Below, one piece after another: positions 47,601 to 59,000 of a stretch of DNA of 64,000 nucleotides (its first letter is position 1; every line of letters starts with the position of its first letter). The translations under genes and the position numbers were made by a program. The notes below the pieces were generated by a model. It saw nothing but the letters and a program-made list of their open reading frames with translations. It was not told the origin of the DNA and made no database searches. The stretch is from Minisyncoccota bacterium (GTDB lineage: Bacteria > Patescibacteriota > Minisyncoccia > Phycocordibacterales > CAIJYI01), in NCBI GenBank assembly GCA_023229825.1, contig JALNYN010000001.1, positions 62,001 through 126,000 of the forward strand, written 5' to 3'.

Positions 47601-50600
47601 TCTTCCGCAAGTCCGTCGCTCTCTCCGAGTTCATCGACTTCTCCGAGCTCATCTGAATCCCCGAGCTTGAGTCCTTCAACTTCACAATCACCATCACTCT
47701 CACCAAGCTCTTCACAAAGCCCGAGTCTTTCACCGAGCTCATCGACCTCTCCGTCTTCTTCCGCAAGTCCTTCGCTCAGTCCGAGCTCCAGCACCTCGCC
47801 TTCAAGCTCGCAATCTCCGAGCTTAAGTCCGTCGACTTCACAATCTCCATCGCTTTCTCCGAGCACCTCGCAAAGTCCTTCACTTTCGCCGAGCTCAAGC
47901 TTGAGCCCGTCTTCTTCGGCATCTCCGTCTTTGTCGCCGAGTTCAAGCTTGAGCCCGTCATCGTCTAAGTCTCCGAGCCTTAGTCCGTCAGCTTCTCAAT
48001 CGCCGTCACTCTCACCGAGCGCTTCACAAAGCCCCAGTTTGTCGCCGAGCTCCAGCACTTCGCCATCAAGCTCGCAATCCCCGAGCTTAAGTCCGTCGGC
48101 TTCACAATCGCCGTCGCTTTCACCAAGCGCCTCGCAAAGCCCTTCACTTTCACCGAGCTCATCGACTTCACCGAGTTCGTCCGCAAGTCCGTCGCTCAGT
48201 CCTTCAACTTCTCAATCCCCATCGCTTTCTCCGAGCACTTCACAAAGCCCCAGTTTGTCGCCGAGCTCATCGACTTCACCGAGCTCGTCTGAGTCTCCGA
48301 GCTTAAGCCCCTCAACTTCGCAATCGCCATCACTTTCACCAAGTTCATCACAGAGTCCATCTCTTTCACCGAGCTCATCAACTTCTCCGAGTTCTTCGGA
48401 GTCTCCGAGCTTAAGTCCTTCAGCTTCACAATCTCCGAGCTTAAGTCCGAGTTCTTCACAAAGCCCGAGTCTTTCCCCAAGCTCATCAACTTCACCGAGT
48501 TCGTCCGCAAGTCCGTCGCTCAGTCCTTCAGCTTCTCAATCACCGTCACTCTCACCGAGCGCTTCACAAAGCCCGTCGCTTTCCCCGAGCTCATCGACTT
48601 CACCGAGTTCATCCGCAAGTCCGTCGCTCAGTCCTTCAGCTTCTCAATCACCATCACTCTCACCGAGCGCTTCACAAAGCCCGTCGCTTTCCCCGAGCTC
48701 ATCGACTTCACCGAGTTCATCCGCAAGTCCGTCGCTCAGTCCGTCAGCTTCTCAATCCCCGTCACTCTCTCCAAGCTCATCACAAAGCCCGTCACTTTCA
48801 CCGAGCTCATCAACTTCACCGAGTTCTTCGGAGTCTCCGAGCTTAAGCCCGAGTGCTTCACAATCCCCGTCACTTAGTCCGAGCTCATCACAGAGCCCGA
48901 GTTTATCACCGAGTTCCAGTACTTCACCGAGTTCATCCGAATCCCCGAGCTTAAGTCCTTCAACTTCGGAGTCTCCATCACTCTCTCCGAGTTCTTCACA
49001 AAGCCCGAGTTTGTCGCCGAGTTCATCGACTTCTCCAAGTTCTTCGGAGTCTCCGAGCTTAAGTCCGAGCTCCAGTACTTCGCCGTCATCTTCCGCAAGC
49101 CCGTCGCTTTCCCCGAGCGCTTCACAATCCCCGTCACTCAGTCCAAGTACTTCACAATCTCCATCTCTTTCACCGAGCTCTTCCACCTCTCCGAGCTCGT
49201 CTGAATCACCGAGCTTAAGCCCCTCAACTTCTCAATCACCGTCACTCAGTCCGTCCGCTTCACAATCTCCATCGCTCAGTCCAAGTTCCAGCACTTCACC
49301 GTCAAGCTCTCAATCACCGAGCTTGAGTCCTTCGGCTTCTCAATCCCCATCGCTTTCACCAAGTGCTTCACAATCTCCATCTCTTAGTCCTAGCTCCAGC
49401 ACCTCGCCGTCATCTTCTGAAAGTCCGTCGCTCAGTCCTTCAACTTCGCAGTCTCCATCACTCTCGCCGAGCGCATCACAGAGTCCGTCTCTTTCCCCGA
49501 GCTCCAGTACTTCGCCGAGTTCATCCGCAAGTCCGTCGCTCAGCCCTTCAAATTCACAATCCCCGTCACTCTCTCCGAGTTCTTCACAGAGCCCGTCGCT
49601 TTCACCGAGCTCATCGACCTCTCCGAGTTCCTCTGAATCGCCATCGCTTTCACCGAGTGCCTCGCAATCTCCATCGCTTTCACCCAGTTCATCACAAAGC
49701 CCAAGTTTATCCCCAAGCTCTTCAACTTCACCAAGTTCTTCAGCGTCTCCATCGCTTTCACCATCGAGCAGTTTGAGCCCGTCATCCTCAGAAAGTCCTT
49801 CATTATCACCCAGCGCGTCGCAATCACCTTCGCTCAGTCCGAGCGGTTCACAGTCCCCGAGCTTAAGTCCATCCGCTTCACAATCACCATCGCTTTCTCC
49901 GAGCGGATCACAAAGCCCGAGTTTATCCCCAAGCTCAAGCGTGAGCCCGAGTGCTTCCGAGTCTCCGTCGCTGAGCCCAAGCTCCAGTCTTTCTCCGTCA
50001 TCTTCGGAATCCCCGAGCTTAAGTCCGTCAGCTTCCGACTCCGCAAGCGAATCTCCGTCGCTCTCGCCGAGCGCCTCACAAAGCCCGAGTTTATCACCGA
50101 GCGGCAGTTTAAGTCCGAGCACATCCGAAAGTCCGTCGCTTTCTCCGAGCAGTTCAGTGTCTCCGAGTATTTCGGGATCACCAAGCACTTCTCCTTCAGC
50201 GAGCGTGAGCCCGAGCAGTTCATCGAGTCCTTCGCTCAGTCCTTCGGCATCCGAGTCTCCGAGCTTAAGTCCGAGTGCATCTCAATCTCCGAGCTTGAGT
50301 CCTTCTTCTTCAGAATCGCCGTCACTCAGTCCGAGCGCCTCGCAAAGTCCGTCTCTTTCACCGAGCGCATCGACCTCTCCGTCATCTTCGGCCTCTCCGT
50401 CGCTCTCTCCGAGTTCCAGCACTTCACCGTCAAGCTCACAATCTCCGAGTTTGAGCCCTTCGGCGTCTGAATCACCGAGTTTAAGCCCCAGCGCTTCACA
50501 AAGCCCGAGCTTAAGTCCGTCAGCTTCAGAATCACCCTCGCTCAGTCCGAGTGCTTCACAAAGCCCGAGTTTGTCACCAAGCTCATCGACTTCTCCGAGC

Positions 50601-53600
50601 TCATCCGCAAGTCCATCGCTCAGTCCGAGCTCGAGTCTTTCACCCTCGGCTTCCGAGTCTCCGAGCCTTTCGCCGTCCGCTTCACAGTCCCCATCACTCA
50701 GTCCCAGCGCTTCACAGAGCCCGAGCCTAAGTCCTTCAACTTCGCAATCGCCATCACTAAGTCCGAGTGCTTCACAAAGCCCTTCACTTTCGCCGAGCTC
50801 AAGCTTGAGCCCGTCTTCTTCGGCATCTCCGTCTTTGTCGCCGAGTTCAAGCTTGAGTCCGTCATCCTCTGAGTCGCCGAGCTTAAGTCCGAGTGCGTCA
50901 CAATCTCCATCGCTTTCTCCGAGCGGTTCGCAATCTCCTAGTTTAAGCCCCTCAACTTCACAATCGCCATCACTCAGTCCGAGCGCCTCACAAAGTCCGT
51001 CTCTTTCGCCGAGCTCATCGACTTCTCCGAGTTCATCCGAAAGCCCATCGCTGAGTCCAAGCTCCAGTCTTTCACCATCATCTTCCGAGTCACCGAGCTT
51101 AAGTCCGAGTGCGTCACAATCTCCATCGCTTTCTCCGAGCGGTTCGCAATCACCGAGTTTAAGCCCGTCCACTTCACAATCGCCATCACTCTCTCCGAGC
51201 GGATCACAAAGCCCGAGTTTATCTCCAAGCTCATCAACCTCTCCGAGTTCTTCGGCATCTCCGTCTTTGTCGCCGAGTTCATCCACCTCTCCAAGCTCAT
51301 CCGAATCACCGAGCTTAAGTCCGTCAGCTTCAGAATCACCATCGCTTTCACCGAGCGCATCACAATCCCCGTCGCTCAGTCCGAGTTCCAGCACTTCACC
51401 GTCAAGCTCTCAGTCCCCGAGCTTAAGTCCATCCGCTTCACAATCGCCATCACTCTCTCCGAGCGGATCACAAAGCCCGAGTTTATCCCCAAGCTCATCA
51501 ACTTCTCCTAGCTCATCCGAAAGCCCATCGCTGAGCCCAAGCTCCAGTCTTTCACCGTCATCTTCGGAATCCCCAAGCTTAAGTCCATCCGCTTCCGACT
51601 CCGCAAGCGAATCTCCGTCGCTTTCACCGAGCGCCTCACAAAGCCCGAGTTTATCACCGAGCGGCAGTTTAAGTCCGAGCACATCCGAAAGTCCGTCGCT
51701 TTCTCCAAGCAGTTCAGTGTCTCCGAGTATTTCGGGATCACCAAGCACTTCTCCTTCAGCGAGCGTGAGCCCGAGCAGTTCAGCGAGTCCGTCGCTCAGT
51801 CCTTCGGTATCGAATTCTCCATCTGAGTCGCCAAGTCTCTCTCCTTCATCATCCGAATCACCGAGCTTAAGTCCATCGGCTTCAGACTCTGCCTCCGAAT
51901 CACCGAGCCTCTCACCATCAACCTCGATCTCTCCGAGTCTGTCTCCTTCGACGAGTCTGAGCCCGAGCACGTCTGAAAGTCCTTCTCTTTCACCGAGCAG
52001 TTCGTTGTCTCCCAGTGCTTCATCATCGCCAAGTCTTTCTCCTTCCACAAGCATAAGTCCAAGCAGCTCGGTCAGTCCCTCGCTTAGTCCTTCCGCATCA
52101 GACTCCGCTTCCGAATCACCGAGTCTTTCCCCGAGCGCTTCGATCTCACCGTCGCTTTCACCGTCGACAAGCCTTTCTCCTTCCGCCTCCGTTTCTCCGA
52201 GTCTTTCTCCATCATCAAGCGAATCGACCAGTGAATCACCATCGCTTTCACCATCAACCTCGATCTCGCCGAGTCTTTCTCCATCATCAAGCGAATCGAT
52301 AAGTTCATCTCCGAGTTTGAGTCCAAGCGCTTCGGTTAGCCCGTCTCTTTCCCCGAGCGCTTCCGAATCCGGCAGTGAATCGCCGAGCTTGTCACCCTCA
52401 ACCTCTATATCTCCATCGCTTTCGCCGTCAACAAGTTCAAGCCCGAGCACGTCCGAAAGTCCGTCCCTGTCTCCATCGGCTTCAGACTCCGCTTCCGAAT
52501 CCCCGAGCCTCTCACCGTCAACCTCGATCTCTCCGAGTTTGTCTCCTTCGGCGAGCTTGAGTCCGAGCACCTCCGAGAGTCCGTCTCTCTCACCGTCGGC
52601 GAGCCAAAGTCCGAGTACCTCCGAAAGCCCGTCGCTTTCGCCGTCGACCAGTCTGAGTCCGAGCACTTCCGTTAGTCCGTCGCTCTCGCCATCATCTTCA
52701 GATTCCGCTTCCGAATCTCCGAGCCTCTCTCCGTCCGCTTCGATCTCGCCTTCGCTTTCACCGTCAACCAGTTTAAGTCCGAGCGCATCGGAAAGTCCGT
52801 CGCTTTCACCGTCCGCTTCTGACTCCGCTTCCGAATCACCAAGTCTCTCACCATCAACATCTTTCTCTCCGAGCTTGTCGCCTTCGACGAGTCTGAGTCC
52901 AAGCACCTCCGAAAGTCCTTCGCTTTCGCCATCATCGTCAGACTCCGCCTCCGAATCCCCGAGCTTATCGCCATCCTCATCCATCTCACCTTCGCTTTCG
53001 CCGTCAACCAGTTTAAGTCCGAGCGCATCCGAAAGTCCGTCCCTCTCTCCGTCCGCATCAGACTCCGCTTCCGAATCGCCGAGCCTGTCACCCTCAACCT
53101 CGATCTCTCCAAGCTTGTCTCCATCCGCCAGCCAAAGCCCGAGTACCTCCGAAAGTCCTTCGCTTTCACCGTCGACCAGCTTGAGCCCGAGCACTTCGCA
53201 TAGTCCGTCGCTTTCTCCGAGCGCCAGTTCTTCACCTTCCTCATCCGCTTCGCCGAGCCTTTCGCCGTCTGCCAGCGGATCGGCATCGGACTCCGCTTCG
53301 GAATCCCCGAGCTTAAGTCCAAGTACTTCGCAGAGTCCGTCGCTGAGTCCCAGCGCTTCGGAATCCGCGAGCGCATCGCCTTCGCTTTCACCGTCATCTT
53401 CCGTTTCTCCCTCTGAAGTTTCCTCCGATTCTCCGAGTCTGAGCCCGTCAGCGAGCATTAGCCCGTCCTCCTCCGAGTCGCCGTCCGTCAGTCCTTCCGT
53501 CGCGACCACCGATCTTAAGACGATAAACGACCTGCACGAAACCCTGATAAAAACCGTCAACGGAATACCTCGGGCGTCTATCAAGAAAGTTGACGGCGTA

Positions 53601-53615
53601 AACTGGATGGTGTAA
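41670..53615 (+). CDS. Giant Ser/Pro-rich repeat protein with three lectin-like modules, 3,981 aa
   Basis: Layout: a unique N-terminal region (1-386, beta-rich, e.g. [17 protein letters not shown], with no Sec or Tat signal), a short Ser/Pro linker, module 1 (about 456-827), linker, module 2 (about 873-1245), linker of about 330 residues, module 3 (about 1577-1947), then about 2,000 residues of SPSLSPSxSx decapeptides with SPSSSx hexapeptide variants, and a unique 38-residue tail ([26 protein letters not shown]...). The modules share [30 protein letters not shown] and [18 protein letters not shown] and resemble concanavalin/LamG jelly rolls. Hydroxyl density and Pro suggest a stiff, mucin-like, possibly O-glycosylated stalk. 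The upstream glycosyltransferase cluster fits that. The N- and C-terminal text also has the style of phage fibre proteins. How it leaves the cell is unclear. Confidence 0.88.
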   Translation: MLASNPEINKKYRQTLNTYIQDVKRDWRDRIETEIGDIKTADSFLPQVKIKRWDNEVNFSVRLVHNEKRPSISVEGEKIKWKGADVEAHFYDINNKEHPEGASEFEVVLKKKPKTNRVEFTLNTKGLDFFYQPDLSDRDKDKGSVRPENVIGSYAVYASENKINYLGGKEYKSGKVGHIFRPKIVDSAGKEVWGDLNVDTAKGILSVTIPQDFLDKAVYPVHHAAGLTFGYTTIPTTSWAHWLAGNGEVVAAELGAAPNTGTLNYISWCLFAGAAPITVKTAVYSNNAGVPLTRLGYDTNTTTVTDNASPGTFVQSADDYNLAITSGTAYWAGLGSVSAQCGIGYDTASGWDLYFDNVGTLPATWTDYTYDHEINKRYGVYATYFANSPSLSPSSSKSPSLSPSSSKSPSLSPSSSKSPSLSPSSSKSPSLSPSSSKSPSLSPSSSVSPSTPPAATVTFLEPGSDATKSLNLFYTSSATNGTIASVDTQQKDGTSSIQCSITSTGGQAFTYTDSDVCSDAGTRISVWVRFSTVTPSTAGIFLSAIKNLDSGNILCVGLDTDGTLLLQGRACTAKSGTTGLSADTWYRITLSYVITSSSNWTAKVFLNGSLEITSTNVDGTLSAVTTGAVELGMYANANFSAFTSSPIMTVWYDSLYVDDGTGIDDPGNIHVTAKRPVSNGTAVEFTTQIGSGGSGYGTGHTPQVNERPLAAGNGWSISTTTKKTEEYSVEGLSVGDVDLTGSTIVDYMGWIYANVDSTLNSPVHNIIVGGTATAVTMSTSGTSYWKIKGSSVYPSGNTDIGMDAQYTTTPHLTRLFEGGIIVAYVPSGNSPSLSPSSSKSPSLSPSSSKSPSLSPSASTSPSSSVSPSVPAAGTVTFLEPGTDLTKDITLYRNTVVTNGTIASDDTQQKDGTSSFKSDVTVVGGKGYAYTPNGVCADAGTRISVWVRLSTATPSTGTKFITAEQADDGTEILCVGLNTSGNLVIQGRGCTAQTGGTGLSANTWYRITLSYVLTSTSNWTAKVFLNGSLEITSTNADGTLSFVTTSVLNLGIAANAALSEFTSSAAMSVWFDNVYVDSESTLNDTGDVRVTAKRAVSNGTAVEFTTQIGSGGSGYGTGHSPQVNERPLSLTNGWSISTTTKKTEEYSVEGLSVGDVDLTSATIIDYMGWIRANVDSTANSPVHHIIVGGTATAVTMSTSALSYFAVKGSSTYPSGNTDIGIDAQYTTTPHLTRLYECGIAVAYFSFGSPSLSPSASTSPSSSKSPSLSPSSSTSPSSSKSPSLSPSSSTSPSSSKSPSLSPSSSKSPSLSPSSSTSPSSSQSPSLSPSTSQSPSSSKSPSLSPSSSKSPSLSPSSSKSPSLSPSTSLSPSSSKSPSLSPSSSTSPSSSVSPSLSPSSSQSPSSSVSPSLSPSSSKSPSLSPSASASPSLSPSSSTSPSSSASPSLSPSSSQSPSSSASPSLSPSSSKSPSLSPSSSGSPSLSPSSSTSPSASASPSLSPSSSKSPSLSPSASQSPSLSPSSSVSPSSSASPSLSPSVSESPSLSPSASLSPSLSPSASASPSLSPSASQSPSIPPPPVVTFLEPGTDATKDLSLFYNSSATNGTITSDDTEPHDGICSIKSDITSTGGNASVCTPNDACATAGSRVSVWVKFSTVTPSARSKFLSIQRANETHEVLGIGLNTDGTLIFQARGCTGKLGTTGLSADTWHRISLSYSIYSATSWSAKVYLNGNLEITSTNADGTLPFTDLSQASFGIRPTAAFSYFTSSAVMSVWYSGIYVDSGSDLADTGSIHVSAKRPASNGTSVDFTTQIGSGGSGYGTGHSPQVNERPLSETNGWSISTTTKKTEEYSVEGLSVGDIDMTDAVIVDYMGWMRASVDSTADSPNHNIIVGGTTFSKTLSTSYATYLQMAGSSTYPSGNTDIGIDAQYTGVAHVTNLAECGLIFAYTLPNGSSSNSPSLSPSASQSPSLSPSTSTSPSSSASPSLSPSSSTSPSSSESPSLSPSTSQSPSLSPSSSQSPSLSPSSSTSPSSSASPSLSPSSSTSPSSSQSPSLSPSTSQSPSLSPSTSQSPSLSPSSSLSPSSSASPSLSPSSSLSPSSSKSPSLSPSASQSPSLSPSASQSPSLSPSSSTSPSSSQSPSLSPSASQSPSLSPSASQSPSLSPSSSTSPSSSASPSLSPSTSQSPSLSPSTSQSPSLSPSSSTSPSSSESPSLSPSTSQSPSLSPSSSQSPSLSPSSSTSPSSSESPSLSPSASQSPSLSPSSSQSPSLSPSSSTSPSSSASPSLSPSASQSPSLSPSASQSPSLSPSSSTSPSSSASPSLSPSASQSPSLSPSASQSPSLSPSSSTSPSSSASPSLSPSASQSPSLSPSSSQSPSLSPSSSTSPSSSESPSLSPSASQSPSLSPSSSQSPSLSPSSSTSPSSSESPSLSPSTSESPSLSPSSSQSPSLSPSSSTSPSSSESPSLSPSSSTSPSSSASPSLSPSASQSPSLSPSTSQSPSLSPSSSTSPSSSESPSLSPSTSQSPSLSPSASQSPSLSPSSSTSPSSSQSPSLSPSASQSPSLSPSASQSPSLSPSSSTSPSSSESPSLSPSTSQSPSLSPSASQSPSLSPSSSTSPSSSASPSLSPSNSQSPSLSPSSSQSPSLSPSSSTSPSSSESPSLSPSASQSPSLSPSSSQSPSLSPSSSTSPSSSASPSLSPSSSLSPSSSESPSLSPSASQSPSLSPSGSQSPSLSPSASQSPSLSPSGSQSPSLSPSSSVSPSASESPSLSPSSSLSPSSSESPSLSPSASDSASESPSLSPSASQSPSLSPSGSLSPSTSESPSLSPSSSVSPSISGSPSTSPSASVSPSSSSSPSLSPSASESPSLSPSASQSPSLSPSSSESPSLSPSASQSPSLSPSASTSPSSSASPSLSPSSSTSPSSSQSPSLSPSASESPSLSPSASQSPSLSPSASESPSLSPSASQSPSLSPSSSTSPSSSASPSLSPSSSLSPSASESPSLSPSASQSPSLSPSASQSPSLSPSTSQSPSLSPSASQSPSLSPSSSLSPSSSASPSLSPSSSLSPSSSESPSLSPSASQSPSLSPSGSQSPSLSPSTSQSPSLSPSASQSPSLSPSSSTSPSSSESPSLSPSSSLSPSSSESPSLSPSASQSPSLSPSGSQSPSLSPSTSQSPSLSPSGSQSPSLSPSSSTSPSSSASPSLSPSSSTSPSSSESPSLSPSASESPSLSPSASQSPSLSPSSSTSPSSSQSPSLSPSASQSPSLSPSGSQSPSLSPSSSTSPSSSESPSLSPSSSLSPSSSESPSLSPSASDSASESPSLSPSASQSPSLSPSGSLSPSTSESPSLSPSSSVSPSISGSPSTSPSASVSPSSSASPSLSPSVSNSPSESPSLSPSSSESPSLSPSASDSASESPSLSPSTSISPSLSPSTSLSPSTSESPSLSPSSSLSPSASSSPSLSPSTSISPSSSVSPSLSPSASDSASESPSLSPSASISPSLSPSTSLSPSASVSPSLSPSSSESTSESPSLSPSTSISPSLSPSSSESISSSPSLSPSASVSPSLSPSASESGSESPSLSPSTSISPSLSPSTSSSPSTSESPSLSPSASDSASESPSLSPSTSISPSLSPSASLSPSTSESPSLSPSASQSPSTSESPSLSPSTSLSPSTSVSPSLSPSSSDSASESPSLSPSASISPSLSPSTSLSPSASESPSLSPSASDSASESPSLSPSTSFSPSLSPSTSLSPSTSESPSLSPSSSDSASESPSLSPSSSISPSLSPSTSLSPSASESPSLSPSASDSASESPSLSPSTSISPSLSPSASQSPSTSESPSLSPSTSLSPSTSHSPSLSPSASSSPSSSASPSLSPSASGSASDSASESPSLSPSTSQSPSLSPSASESASASPSLSPSSSVSPSEVSSDSPSLSPSASISPSSSESPSVSPSVATTDLKTINDLHETLIKTVNGIPRASIKKVDGVNWMV
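43036..47510 (+). repeat. Three long direct repeats encoding the lectin-like modules
   Basis: About 1.1 kb each: 43036-44150, 44287-45405 and 46399-47510. The ends of all three are the most conserved part ([30 protein letters not shown]). They are separated by Ser/Pro coding linkers of 45, 330 and many residues. Confidence 0.8.
47520..53490 (+). repeat. 6-kb Ser/Pro codon repeat tract
   Basis: A 30-nt period (SPSLSPSxSx) with 18-nt variants. Ser is written with all codon types (AGC, AGT, TCA, TCC, TCG, TCT), so DNA copies vary while the peptide stays constant. Recent local copying is visible: a 108 nt unit is repeated three times at 48504-48827, and 49861-50220 recurs at 51421-51780 (offset 1,560 nt). 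Confidence 0.85.
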
Positions 53616-53628
53616 GTGTCTTAGTGCA

Positions 53629-53657
53629 TTGATTTGCTGTTTACAATCCATTATAAT
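53629..53657 (+). promoter_or_regulatory. Promoter of the 53664 gene, leaderless geometry
   Basis: TTGATT (53629-53634), 17 nt, TATAAT (53652-53657), then 6 nt to ATG 53664. Confidence 0.75.
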
Positions 53658-53663
53658 AATGGC

Positions 53664-54629
53664 ATGTATAGCAAAGTTCTTAACTTCATAAAATATAATA
53701 ACGCCTTCACCATACTTCTCGCTCTATTTTTCTTTGGTTTCGGGATCAGTTTTGCGGCGGAACCTGCCGTGCGAGAGAGCATCTATTCAAGCGAGCAAAC
53801 CGTAATTTCTGTCGACAACGGCACTATCGTCTCTGCAGACCTAGACAGTTATAATTTCAACCTGAGGATCAACTCCATTACCGACGATGAGAAAAATTAT
53901 TATGCCGCTTACTCGTACCAAACGATGGAGATCGTCGACAGCGTGTGGCAGAATAAGCAAATTGAAAAGACGCTGACCATAAGCAAAGAAGCGCTCGACG
54001 GCAAAGATCTCGGGCTTTATGTCGCAAAAGAGCTGGGAGAAAATATCAACTATGAATTGTCTTATCTCAAGAAAGTTCAAAAACTGGAACAGGAAAAAGG
54101 AGAATCTCAAAAAGTTATCACCACGGAATATTCCGGTCTCATCGGAAAACTGCTGGATCCCAAGCAAGAGGTGATAGAAGGGTACGAGCCTGTCATACCG
54201 GAACCTATTCCCGAAGCTCCCGTTATCGTGGAAGAAAATCCCGAGGACGTCATTGTCTCCACCCAGTATCCGGAACCGCAAGCAGAACCCGAACCAGTAC
54301 CACAAGAGCAGCCGGCACCGGACAATTCTCCAGCGGAGCCGTCTTCCGATGAAGAGGTCAAACCGGAAGGGGAGTCTCCAGAGGAAGAGGATGTCGATCC
54401 GTCGCCCGCTCCTACGGAAATGATCAACGAAGAATTGGTTCAGGAAGTGGTGGAAGTGCTTTTGCAATCTCAAACAGAAGAAACCGCCGATCCGGCACCA
54501 TCAACGGATTCACCGGCGACGGAGGACGTTTCGAACTCTGACCCAGAGACTCAGGAAAGCCCGGAGCCATCAGTAAACGAAGACCCTGTTGTCCCAACAT
54601 CGGACGTTGACCCAGAACCGGCACCATAA
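53664..54629 (+). CDS. Membrane-anchored Pro/Glu-rich surface protein, 321 aa
   Basis: The start at ATG 53664 lies 6 nt after a perfect -10 box, and no Shine-Dalgarno is present. Residues 12-32 (AFTILLALFFFGFGISFAA) form a signal peptide or anchor. A folded region (about 35-170) follows, with DSVWQNKQIEKTLTISKEALDGKDLGLYVAKELGENINYEL. The last 150 residues are low-complexity Pro/Glu/Asp/Ser (EPQAEPEPVPQEQPAPDN...) as in wall-spanning stalks. It ends 9 nt before the dockerin gene. Probably a cell-surface spacer protein. Family unknown. Confidence 0.75.
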   Translation: MYSKVLNFIKYNNAFTILLALFFFGFGISFAAEPAVRESIYSSEQTVISVDNGTIVSADLDSYNFNLRINSITDDEKNYYAAYSYQTMEIVDSVWQNKQIEKTLTISKEALDGKDLGLYVAKELGENINYELSYLKKVQKLEQEKGESQKVITTEYSGLIGKLLDPKQEVIEGYEPVIPEPIPEAPVIVEENPEDVIVSTQYPEPQAEPEPVPQEQPAPDNSPAEPSSDEEVKPEGESPEEEDVDPSPAPTEMINEELVQEVVEVLLQSQTEETADPAPSTDSPATEDVSNSDPETQESPEPSVNEDPVVPTSDVDPEPAP

Positions 54630-54638
54630 ATTTTTCCA

Positions 54639-55988
54639 ATGCAACTTAAAAAAACACAAAACCGACCTCTTTTTTATGGAATGGCGGCAATGATTTCCAC
54701 GTTGTTTTTTTGCGTCGGATACGCATATTCCGAGGAGTATTCTTCCTCTCAATATACCGTACTTGATCCGGTAATGAATGCGGGCGGATACGGATCATCG
54801 ACCAATTTCAGTTTGCTGGGCGTCATTTCTCAAATATCCAATGGTCCGGGATCGTCCGCCAATTTTGGCGATAATGCCGGTTTTCTCTATTATCCGTCCG
54901 TCTCCTCACCAGCCGTGTCGGCAACTCCGGGGAGTTCGCAAGTTTCTCTTTCCTGGACGGCTTCACAGGGATATTCGGGGTGGGCGGTATCCGGCTACAA
55001 CGTTGCACGATCAACTACCTCGGGCGGACCGTATACCTATACATCGCTCGGCAACGTAACCTCTGATACTCAAACCGGGTTGGTTAACGGTACCACCTAT
55101 TATTTCGTCATCGTCGTCAAAGATGCTTTTGCTCGCGCGATCGCGTCCTCCACTGAGATCTCCGCCGTGCCTGTAGCGGCTGTCGTTCCGCCCTCGGGAG
55201 GCGGCGTCGCGGGCGGCGGAATAATTACGACAAAGCCGCCGCCGCTCGTTCCTACGGCGGAAACGGCCGCTGAGTTTTCCGGAAAAGCATATCCTTTCAG
55301 CAAAGTATTCATTTTAAAAGACGGACAGATCGTAAAAAGATCAATCGCTGATGCCGAAGGTAATTTCGTAGGCAAGTTGACCGGACTCGCCGCGGGGGAT
55401 CACAGCTTCTCCATTTATGCTGAAGATAAGAACGGCATTCATGGCAGTTTATTTACGTTTCCCGTTTATCTCACGAAGGGAGTTACCACGGTGATCGGAG
55501 GGATCTTTCTTGCGCCCACCATCTCAGTCGACAAAAGCGAAGTGAAGCGGGGCGAACGTATCGCAATTTTCGGCCAAGCTGCGCCGAACGCCCAAGTGAC
55601 CATCAATATCAATTCAAATATTTTCGTTCAACAGAGATCCGATAAAGACGGTGATTATCTTTTGAATTTTGACAGTTCTGCCCTTGAACTCGGCGCATCT
55701 TCCGTAAAATCAAAACAAGCGCTTGGAAGCGAGATCAGTCAATTCAGTAATGGCGTGGGTTTCAAAGTTGGTACGAAAAATGTAAAGATCGAAACATCCG
55801 GATGTGCCGAAAAAGGCGATCTTAACGGCGGCTGCCGGATCAATCTTGTCGACTTTTCCATCGCCGCATACTGGTACAAACGACCCTTGAATGCCGCATT
55901 CAAAGAGGTCGAAGCAAAATATTTGAACGGCGACGGAAAGATCGACCTCATCGACTTCAGTATCATGGCATATTATTGGTCAGGGTAA
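54639..55988 (+). CDS. Secreted FN3 / Ig-like protein with C-terminal type I dockerin-like domain, 449 aa
   Basis: Signal peptide at 1-31 (MAAMISTLFFCVGYAYS). A short repeat-like region with YGSSTNFSLLG and FGDNAGFLYYPS follows, then a fibronectin type III domain (about 92-180: PGSSQVSLSWTASQGYSGWAVSGYNVARSTTSGGPY...LVNGTTYYFVIVVKD) and two Ig-like segments (about 215-370). The end (389-449) has two Ca-binding F-hand-like repeats, KGDLNGGCRINLVDFSIAAYWY and YLNGDGKIDLIDFSIMAYYW, as in type I dockerins. Dockerins bind cohesins, and cohesin-like proteins are encoded 4 kb downstream. No catalytic domain, so it is a structural scaffold or bridge. Confidence 0.82.
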   Translation: MQLKKTQNRPLFYGMAAMISTLFFCVGYAYSEEYSSSQYTVLDPVMNAGGYGSSTNFSLLGVISQISNGPGSSANFGDNAGFLYYPSVSSPAVSATPGSSQVSLSWTASQGYSGWAVSGYNVARSTTSGGPYTYTSLGNVTSDTQTGLVNGTTYYFVIVVKDAFARAIASSTEISAVPVAAVVPPSGGGVAGGGIITTKPPPLVPTAETAAEFSGKAYPFSKVFILKDGQIVKRSIADAEGNFVGKLTGLAAGDHSFSIYAEDKNGIHGSLFTFPVYLTKGVTTVIGGIFLAPTISVDKSEVKRGERIAIFGQAAPNAQVTININSNIFVQQRSDKDGDYLLNFDSSALELGASSVKSKQALGSEISQFSNGVGFKVGTKNVKIETSGCAEKGDLNGGCRINLVDFSIAAYWYKRPLNAAFKEVEAKYLNGDGKIDLIDFSIMAYYWSG

Positions 55989-56053
55989 CGAACGGTACGA
56001 GAATTGAAAATAGAAAATAGAAATATTCGCGTCAGTATCAATTTAAAACACGC

Positions 56054-59000
56054 ATGAAAAAAAAGTTTTTAGAAAGCCCCCTTCACCACCAGATCTTTTT
56101 TGTAACGGTCGCATTGACCGTCCTTTCGGCGTGTACTTTTGCCGGAATTTTGTACGCTCAAAAAACGCTTGCGTCGTTAAACCCTGCTCCGTCTTCCAAT
56201 TTTCTTTCCTCCGAACCGATGCGCATGAAAGGCGAAACCTACGGAATCGGCAAACATTTTGCTATTACCGACAGCGAATATTTGAATATCACCCTCGACA
56301 GTACGGAAGACATCGACCTCAAACTCGTTTCGCGTCCGAAAGTGATCACCATGATGTTCGAGGCGGCAAGCACGACAAATACCCAAATCACACTATCCGG
56401 TCTTTTAAAAAACACCGCCTACTATAAATACGAAGACGACTATCACAACCTTACTCAATTCACCACCGACTCGAACGGAAGCTACGCGTACATACAAGAC
56501 ATTTTCGTGCGCCACTTCGTTTTCATCCAAACCAGAAAAAGCACCAAATTCATCGCCGACAACGCCACCGGCGGAGACTGCACCGCGATCGGAACATGGA
56601 ACCAACCAACCAAAACCTGCACACTCACGCAAGACCTTATCGAAACCGTGCAAATTGACAGCGACGGAGTTACACTCGACGGAAACGGACACAAAATATC
56701 GATCACCCCCGAGTATTCCACTGACGGCGTATATCTCTATGATAAAACAGCCGTTACCGTAAAGAATATTACCGTAAATGGAGCCTACAGCGGGGTACTT
56801 TTCTATAAAGGAAGTGAGGATCATGTGTCAAACAGCATGATTACGAACTGCGGCTTTGGCGTTGATATGGAGTATGGGACTGGAAACACCGTAAATGACA
56901 ACATCATAACAAACAGCAAATATTCGGGAATATCCATCTTTTCTTCAAATGGCAATGTCATAAAAAACAACAAAGCGAAGGGAAACGGTACCGCTACGCT
57001 TGTTTATGAATCATCCGGAAACCTGATAGACAATAATATTCTGGAGGAAAGCGAAATCCTCGATTTTTCCGTTGATTCCAGTCAGTTCTTCGACGGAACC
57101 TCGTGCAACAACATGGTAACCCGAAACACCGGTTCGGGCGGTCTTCCGATCGGATTCTTCAACGCTTCCACTACCTTAACTTCCGGTATCTTCTCCGAAC
57201 TCATATTCTGCAATGCCGACGATTCGGACGTGAGCAATGTGACGGTTCGAGGGGTTGGAAAGAACAACACTTTTCTGATCACCCGAACCGACCATTCAAA
57301 GTTTTCAAATATCACCGTCACCGATACTTGGGGATTGGATATTATGATGTCGAATTTTAACGAGATCGACGGAGCAACGATAGATCAAAATCACGAAGGG
57401 ATCTATTTGAGCGAATCGAACCACAATATTATCCGCAACTCCACCATCTCAAATGGCGACCTCTCTACCGCCGGAATGAGATGGCGTTTGTCTTCCGACA
57501 ACCTGATATACCATAACAATTTCATCAATAACACCGTCCCGGTCTATGGAGATGCCGGAAACAGTTTTGATCTTGCAAAGCCGATAGGTGGAAATTACTG
57601 GAGCAGTTATGATTCTTCGGGTGAGGGATGTTATGATGCCGACAGCGACGGTTTCTGTGACGCGCCCTATGTATTTCATACCGGACCGGATAACTTTCCG
57701 TGGACGATGAAGGACGGGTGGAAAAACGCTCCGCAGATTAAAACCGTAAAGGTGGCGGTGATTTTGGCGGAACTTTCTGATGTTTCGCACAAATCAACAC
57801 TTGAGAGCGTATCGCCCTGCAAGCTGCCCGAAACAAAAGACAAAACGTATCCGAACGGACATGACAAAACATACTACGACGATATGATGTTCTGCGTGAA
57901 GGATTACTATCGAGAGAATTCGTATGGGACGGTGAGTATTGAAGCGACGGTGTTTCCGATGTGGTATAAATTGGAGAAACCGACGAGTTATTATGTGGGA
58001 AAAGAAGATCAATTCGTAGAGGACGCGATCGCGATATCGAGTATTGATGTGAGTGGGTTTGATATTGTGGCGGGGGTACATTCGGGAGATTCTGCACAAC
58101 TGCCGACAATAAATGAAAGCAAGTTGAGCACCAGAGCATTTGATAAACGCGACAATCCTGTTGCTTTTCCGCCCTTTGCTTTGATCGTGGCGGAAAACGA
58201 TCCTCTCGGAGCGATAGCTCATGAAATAGGACATAATCTGGGAAGTCTTTCTGTAAATAAAACTCTAACGGCGGATTTGTATGGTGATGTTGGAAACATG
58301 AATAAGTCTAATTATGGCCCGAATACTAACCATTTTGCAGAATGGGATCTAATGGGTTGGGGGGTATTTGACCATCTGAACGGAATGGCGACGGGAACAT
58401 CGCCTTCACATATGAGTTCCTACACCAAAGAATTCCTTGGCTGGTTATCGCCCGACATTCATAAAAAAAGCGAGTATGGCACGTATACATTAACTCCTCT
58501 CGAATTTCAAAAATTCGGAGACAAAGCTCTTCATTATAATTTGACTGAAACCACAGAACCGAATTTTGGCGCATACTACGAAATTGAAGCAAGGAAAAAA
58601 GATACGTCAAAACCATGGAGTGCGGCAAATCCGAGCGAATCTCCTGTTGTTTTGTATAAAATCAATACGTTTGATCGATCTCCGTATGGATACACGACAT
58701 CGACAAATCCTTTGGGAAGTAATCCTAATTCATATATTAACAGGAAAGTAAACGTTATGAGTACGTTGAGTGAGAATGGAATATTTAAAGATTATGCAAG
58801 CCAAGTAAAATTTACTTACATAAACAAATCTGCCTTCTCCCCGTACAATGTATCTGTGGCAATTGATCGAATTAATTTTACTGACGAACCGAAAAAAATT
58901 ATCGGGGCGATATTGACTCCGGAAAATATATTCTTCAACCTGATACCTTATCGCGGATTTATACCGCCTGATTGTCAAGAAGACCAGGTAGTTACGTGGA

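Noticed and set aside
42826..53490. CRISPR-like regular repeats
   Set aside because: Repeats are in-frame codons of one protein with no unique spacers of constant length, and no cas gene is in the window.
47501..53584. Very long minus-strand open frames (up to 724 codons) rich in Gly, Asp, Glu, Leu antisense to the giant gene
   Set aside because: They are the mirror of Ser/Pro codons, which rarely give antisense stops. No ribosome site, promoter or family text, and they break at each module.
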